From positions 13,742,501-13,806,500 of the forward strand of contig CM038469.1 in the NCBI GenBank assembly GCA_021464415.1: a stretch of 64,000 nucleotides of DNA, read 5' to 3'. The notes beneath the pieces were generated by a model that saw only the letters and a list, made by a program, of their open reading frames with translations, was not told where the DNA came from and made no database searches. The DNA comes from Lonicera japonica (taxonomy: Eukaryota; Streptophyta; Magnoliopsida; Dipsacales; Caprifoliaceae). The translations under genes were made by a program, and so were the position numbers. Positions within the stretch are counted from its first letter, which is position 1; each line of letters opens with the position of its first letter. This document shows positions 60,701 through 64,000 of the stretch, piece by piece.

Positions 60701-61455
60701 TTTGTAGTGGAATAGGTTTTATACTAACGATTCACTGGTGACATGAGAACTCAAAGGGATTAAATTCATGGTACGTTTAGAGGAGAGATCGGTTAGTCAG
60801 ATTGATAGGTTCCGGAGTCTAGGATGAGTGTCCTTGTGGGGGTTGAGCATGCAATTGGGTATGGCCTGCATTGTATAGTTTTCAAACTATTCTAATATAG
60901 TTAAGTACTTATTTTCTATACAAAGTTACACGTACTTTTGTATGCTATGTGTACTTTTTATACAAAGTTTATATAGTTCCCACTGAGCCCGGATTTGGCT
61001 CATTCCCTTTTCAAAACAGTTTTGCAGGTTGAGCTTTTAGGAAGGAGCGTGGGTGTCCATTTAGAAGCCACTGATTTCCATAAACCTTTGTAGTCCTTAG
61101 ATAAAGGACTGAGTTATATAATTGTTTTATTTTCTTGTGTTGTAAATGGACTATGATCTGTAAAGTAAGCTTGTATAAATGGTTTTTCATATATGTGGAG
61201 TGGATTTTAAATGCAGTTGACTGCAGACATATTTGTATGAATATGGATTTGAACTTACATGTTGGTTTATTACTTAGACGAACTCCACATGCCGAATTTT
61301 TTTAAAACGGGATTTTAAAATGGATTGCATTTCAATTATGTAAAAGTTTTTTTAAAGTTCATATTTTTATTAATTTAAATCGCCGTCGCGCACGGCATCC
61401 GTAACTAACCAGATTTCGAAGGTGAAAATCTTAGAACGGGATTTGGGGCGTCACA
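57727..61455 (+). mobile_element. 3.7-kb solo LTR splitting the Helitron helicase (TGTAACACC...GGCGTCACA)
   Basis: Starts TGTAACACCCCG and ends GGGGCGTCACA. The flanks CCTTA (57722-57726) and CTTTA (61456-61460) form a 5-bp target duplication with one mismatch. The helicase frame reads ...GVDLHTPVL before it and FIHGQLYV after it. No PBS-gag-pol lies inside. It belongs with the LTR at 26454 by terminal sequence and size, consistent with Del/Tekay-type chromoviruses. It contains a 196-bp tandem duplication. Confidence 0.87.
59760..60130. repeat. 196-bp tandem duplication inside the solo LTR
   Basis: Two diverged units, each with GGGACACxGxxTCCTG, GTGCAAGACC, AACGGGAGGC and CAGACCTGGTGACGCTTGGA. 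The last motif ends at 59920 and at 60116. Confidence 0.85.
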
Positions 61456-62585
61456 CTTTATCCATGGACAATTATACGTGACCATGTCAAGATGTACGAG
61501 TTCTAACCGTATGTGCATTCTCCTCTCGAATTCCAAAAACATTGAATGTTGTATATCCCGAAGTTCTGCTATGATAGTTTATTTTTGGTACACCTTTTAT
61601 TAGTCTTATAATTTACACATGTTATGTGTATATTTTTTTTTTAAAAAATCAATTGATTAATTACTTTGCAATTTTTTTCACAGTTCTAGCCTGATAAAGT
61701 TGACGAATAGAGACGTATTTATTCAACCCGATTTCATGGATGGAGAATAGATAACACGGTAACACGGTAACATGTATTCATTATTTTATTACTTTTTGCT
61801 TTGGTTTTTTACTTATGAAGTTTAATTAATTAATATATTTTCTAAAATTGTTTATAATTTTTTTAATAGGTTTACGTTATGACTGGGCTTAGATGGCATT
61901 ATTTTGTAGAGATTGATACATCTATTTTTTAGAGGCTCATTTATTGAACTTATGGCAGATTTTGAGTTCGCAACGACAAGAAAAACATTTGATCTTTCTG
62001 TACAGATGCAACGGATACAAATATTATTTTCCCGTTTGCATACTTTTTGTTAATATATATGTACAAACGCTACACTTTTTTTGGTAAATATGGTGGTATA
62101 TATTTTTGGTTAATATATTGTAATCGTTCAATAACTACATATTTGCATATGCTCTATGTTAACTTTTAATGCGTATACAATCTTTGCACTATTAATTTTT
62201 GTGTTAACATTTTTTTTTTCATTTTTCCCTTTCTAACTTAGTCTCAAGGTTAGTAATTATATTTAAATTTTAATTATTATAAATTGGTTTTTCTTGAGAT
62301 AATTACGTGGGTATAATTTTTTGTTTTAGTATAAAACTACTGCATTTGCTAATAAACTTGACTGTGATATTTGTTTCGTAGGTATGGGTTTCAAATCAGT
62401 AAATTGGATGTATGATCAAGTGGTATTAATAGTTAGTTATTCTTTTATTTTCTTTTTAGCCACATGTAATCACCGTATCTACATTGGAATGAGACATTAT
62501 CCTCAATCATAATTGCATTTGGCAGAAATTAAACAGATGTGACTATTAGTTGCACCATAGTGCCTTTAGCACGGACTACCCATAG

Positions 62586-62845
62586 TCTATTATATTTTAT
62601 CAATAACCATTTGTATTAAAAAAAACTCTCAACCAGTTATCGTTATTAAAAAAACGTATAAATAAACACAAAAATATAAACTAAATCATAAAAAGAAATT
62701 GCAACTAAAAATAAATAAATAAAAAGTTGAACGTCATAAAATAAAAAAAAATGAAAAACAAGGACTTGAAACGAATTTCTCCTTAGCATTAACGATATAT
62801 AGAGCTGGACCCAAAAGGAAAGAAACGATTGGTAGTGGGAAGGAT
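62586..62845. other. Spacer between Helitron end and candidate exon
   Basis: AT-rich for about 170 bp, then an abrupt rise in GC from about 62810. It could contain the promoter and 5' UTR of the exon that follows; no TATA box was assigned. Confidence 0.3.
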
Positions 62846-62981
62846 ATGAAGGCGGGAGGAGTGGTGTTCGGAGGTCCACGCGCCGCCGGTTTGCCGACGA
62901 TACTTCTCGGCCGTCGCACAGCTCCATTTCGACGATACTCTCCGTCGCTGGCATGTTCCTCATCTGATGCAGTTACTTTAG
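62846..62981 (+). CDS. Candidate first exon of an organelle-targeted protein
   Basis: ATG at 62846 opens 45 codons to a GTAATG donor at 62982. The peptide has no acidic residue in its first 35 positions and is rich in Gly, Ala, Arg and Ser (MKAGGVVFGGPRAAGLPTIL, then GRRTAPFRRYSPSLACSSSD), typical of a plastid or mitochondrial transit peptide. The GC-rich codons stand out from the AT-rich surroundings. No following exon was recognised before the window ends, so the product is unknown. The opposite strand is also open here, which lowers confidence. Confidence 0.35.
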
Positions 62982-64000
62982 GTAATGTATATATGTATAT
63001 ATATTAATCAATCTACCTTTCTTTATGTGAATATATCCTTTATTCGGTCATTATAAGATTCAACTTGCCTATTGAACTAAAAAATGCACCGGAAATTATT
63101 TGTTGAAGCTCTTATGTTAGATGAATGCATTAGAAATTTCAAACAGTGACCTACTAATTGGCTGAAATTTCTAATTTTAGGCTCCGTTTGAGGCATTGGT
63201 GAGATTAAATTTTACTTTTTGGCCTTTTTCATTGGATTTTTTTTTTTGGTGAGGAAGATTTTTTTTGACAAGAAATAAAGAAGGATGGAGGACATATAAT
63301 CATACAAATGAGAATGAGATAGAGAGTATTTCACCACATACCTCAACCTATATTCCAAATTTTCACACAAATTAGTTGTTTTTTCTATCATTTTCCATGT
63401 TTATATCAAACGGAGCCTTAATGTGCAGTCTGCGTATTAATCTTCACTAAGACCACTTTACAGTGCCGTTAATTTGAATCCATTTGGGGATGTGAAATTG
63501 ATTAATTGGCACTTCATCTATTTATGTGTAAATATATACAAACAATCCTGGGAACAAGGAAGAGCATATGCATTTTGTATTTTGGTCCTAATGTAAGAAG
63601 AAACGATTGCACAAGTAAAAAAGATAAATAAAACAAATTCTCATGTCACAGTATCCATTATGGGAATGAACATTGGTAGTGGCACTCAAAAAGAAAAAAT
63701 TCTGAGTTTTTTGCTTTTCAGAAAATTTTAGTTGGTAAGTTCGCATTTAAAGTCTCATTATTCAACACCTAGGGTGCTAGCAAAGTGGAAATGGTGGTGG
63801 GTTTCAGGGGAACGCTGTCTTCCTTCCCCCTCCTCCCCCCTCACCCGTCGTCGAATTAGGTTTATCTATGTACCATTATATCTCAAAAAAAAAAATTGTC
63901 ATTATTCATGTCAAGAATAGATGCCACTTCCTTTGTCCACACTCTAACTACATATGCAAAATAACCAATCGTTGATTCCACAAAAGCACAAAGTATAACC
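62982..64000. other. Possible intron of the candidate gene or spacer
   Basis: Contains the Tourist-type MITE at 63180-63417. A short GC-richer, C-tract-containing patch lies at 63770-63860. No convincing second exon was seen. Confidence 0.35.
63180..63417. mobile_element. Tourist-type MITE, 238 bp
   Basis: Terminal inverted repeats GGCTCCGTTTGA at left and TCAAACGGAGCC at right, flanked by TTA on both sides (63177-63179 and 63418-63420). This is the 3-bp duplication expected of PIF/Harbinger elements. Non-coding interior. Confidence 0.88.

Larger units (their letters stand above)
51840..62585 (+). pseudogene. Decayed autonomous Helitron: Rep/helicase, with two large insertions
   Basis: Plus-strand fragments in order: a basic N-terminal segment with QRKKQERE (51890); FGSCYLQGKIRLPLL and SYIRLYNVANAFTSLG (52555-52720); after an insert, HAFSDKFRHAALIL (54140) and the Helitron N-terminal domain to MAITRYN (54815); the Rep HUH region with KHGLPHMHLFIFF (about 55020); a candidate tyrosine motif IKQYIDARYIEP (about 55520); the linker; helicase Walker A SGGAGTRKTFLYNT (about 56485); later motifs [14 protein letters not shown] (57415) and [16 protein letters not shown] (57665). 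A solo LTR interrupts here, and HGQLYVTMSRCTSS continues at 61465. The 3' hairpin GCACCATAGTGC is near 62550. Stops, frameshifts and TRKT in Walker A show it is inactive. The 5' TC end was not located. Confidence 0.85.

Noticed and set aside
51015..62585. The inverted 100-bp ends as terminal inverted repeats of one 11.6-kb DNA transposon
   Set aside because: Each end carries its own Helitron-type hairpin and CTRR-like terminus, the interior is a Helitron, and no target duplication flanks the pair. Two oppositely oriented Helitron 3' ends explain it better.
1..64000. CRISPR arrays, rRNA or tRNA genes, integrated plant pararetrovirus
   Set aside because: No spaced direct-repeat array, no rRNA core and no standalone tRNA cloverleaf were seen (the only A/B boxes belong to the SINE). 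All reverse transcriptases fit copia, gypsy or LINE architecture.

Overview
This is plant nuclear DNA, most likely from a eudicot. It has a multi-exon Polycomb gene with GT-AG introns, AT-rich introns and spacers, and plant-type Ty1/copia, Ty3/gypsy, LINE, SINE, Helitron and MITE sequences. About 10 kb is host gene; most of the other 54 kb is layered transposable-element debris. No rRNA gene, tRNA gene or CRISPR array was seen.

1-9883 (minus strand): sixteen exons of a CURLY LEAF (CLF) gene, the catalytic H3K27 methyltransferase of plant PRC2. The SANT-like region, the CXC domain and most of the SET domain are present. The last exon lies left of base 1. Exon 7 carries one extra base that would break the frame, and the intron after exon 15 starts with GC. 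The introns hold small foldback elements.

9884-21210: promoter side and spacer with a MITE; a short plus-strand LTR with primer-binding site fused head-on to a minus-strand copia body (11592-14250); a decayed LINE (about 14250-18310) split by a 1568-bp solo LTR with perfect target duplication; AT-rich spacer with a 7-bp microsatellite and Helitron-like termini.

21211-34560 (minus): a second copia (21211-24400) with an unidentified insert in its reverse transcriptase. Its integrase is interrupted by a SIRE/Maximus-like copia (24401 to about 33930). The LTR of that element holds a SINE, and its region downstream of pol holds a 3.4-kb solo LTR and an unusual 290-codon antisense ORF. A reversed fragment of a large LTR follows.

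34780-38326: a truncated Helitron helicase remnant ending in a clear Helitron 3' terminus, then AT-rich DNA rich in GGTAC/TACCA motifs. 38332-45142 (minus): a full-length gypsy chromovirus, possibly CRM, with both LTRs, PBS, PPT, a 5-bp target duplication and pol running into the 3' LTR. 45474-46023: a Mutator-type MITE with 9-bp target duplication. About 47037-48800: three large degenerate tandem repeats.

50633-62585: a Helitron cluster. Three reverse-oriented 3' termini are followed by a decayed autonomous Rep/helicase Helitron on the plus strand. Its helicase C-terminus is split by a 3.7-kb solo LTR. 62846 onward: a possible first exon of an organelle-targeted protein and a Tourist-type MITE.

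The nesting gives a relative order of events: LINE before solo LTR; copia 2 before SIRE before SINE, solo LTR; Helitron before solo LTR. All transposon coding regions carry stops, frameshifts or lost catalytic residues, so none appears autonomous now. All boundaries and similarities were read by eye.
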